From Sacculina carcini (taxonomy: Eukaryota; Arthropoda; Thecostraca; Sacculinidae), in NCBI GenBank assembly GCA_916048095.2, contig OU696572.1:7901454-7965453 (forward strand): DNA of 64,000 bases, read 5' to 3'. The position numbers were made by a program, and so were the translations under genes. Below the pieces are notes generated by a model that worked only from the letters and a program-made list of their open reading frames with translations, was not told the origin of the DNA and searched no databases. Shown piece after piece: positions 63,741 through 64,000 of this stretch. The number at the start of each line of letters is the position of its first letter. Position 1 is the stretch's first letter.

Positions 63741-64000
63741 CCGCATGACCGTCAGTCCCGATGCCGCGACATTGCCCTCGCTGGACCAGCGCGGCGCAGC
63801 CTACCGCTGCAGAGCGACGGGCACACAGCGAGCAATTGTTGGCGGCCTTCACTCGCGTGTTCTCTACGGACGGTCCCCTCCGCGAGATGACTGGCGGTGC
63901 AATGCGGATTGACCTCCGAGATGATGCCGTGCCCAACAATGTGACCGCCCCTCGTTCTGTGCCATTCTGCCACCGCGCCCAGGCACAACAGCAGCTGGAG

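Larger units (their letters stand above)
62078..64000 (+). mobile_element. Ty3/Gypsy-like LTR retrotransposon G, runs off the window
   Basis: Same family as E. 5' LTR 62078-62235, gag from 62235, zinc knuckles, protease, and the beginning of pol near 63850-64000, matching the 30760-30910 part of E. Not more than one or two breaks in what is seen. The 3' half lies outside, so age cannot be estimated. Confidence 0.8.

Overview
This is 64 kb of animal nuclear DNA with three host genes buried in transposable elements. No bacterial, plasmid, CRISPR or rRNA signal is visible. The host genes are recognised from their proteins and have spliceosomal introns with GT..AG ends: CFAP36 (+, 659-2130), TBRG1 (-, 10241-3535) and LZIC (-, 51734-36302). 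CFAP36 and an RFX-type X-box ahead of it imply a ciliated metazoan. CsRn1-like, CR1-like, RNase H-bearing and mariner elements and a tRNA-derived SINE suggest an invertebrate; the phylum cannot be fixed from this window.

Layout. 1-2.9 kb: CRE and X-box motifs, then the two-exon CFAP36. 3.5-10.2 kb: TBRG1, a large last exon and a small first exon separated by a 5.75-kb intron. That intron holds a mariner relic, a hAT-like element with a LINE inside it, and two long palindromes. 11.7-16.1 kb: LTR retrotransposon A with both LTRs. 17.4-33.8 kb: a nest made of element B (3' end lost), a CR1-like LINE split into two blocks, element C inside the split, and 5'-truncated element E. 33.8-36.3 kb: mostly non-coding, with a few exon-like reading frames. 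36.3-51.7 kb: LZIC, whose introns carry LINE pieces, a tRNA-derived SINE, AT-rich repeat units, a degenerate tandem array, and a CR1-like LINE inserted in an older LINE. 52-64 kb: a LINE with an RNase H domain, element F (-) interrupted by the very young CsRn1-like element H (+), a perfect X-box beside a possible first exon, and the start of element G, which runs off the window.

How the parts relate. A, B, C and F form one LTR lineage: gag with two zinc knuckles, then protease, RT, RNase H and integrase. E and G are a second, Ty3/Gypsy-like family with very short LTRs. H belongs to a third, CsRn1-like family. In A a 12-base string starts directly after the 5' LTR and is the exact complement of the first 12 bases of animal tRNA-Phe; B has the same string and C differs by one base. 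This points to an unusual primer. The host introns are long mainly because elements landed in them. No complete new host system is evident. The best leads are the tRNA-Phe 5'-end primer signal, the two X-box sites, the hairpin just past the TBRG1 stop codon, and the exon-like frames at 34-35 kb.
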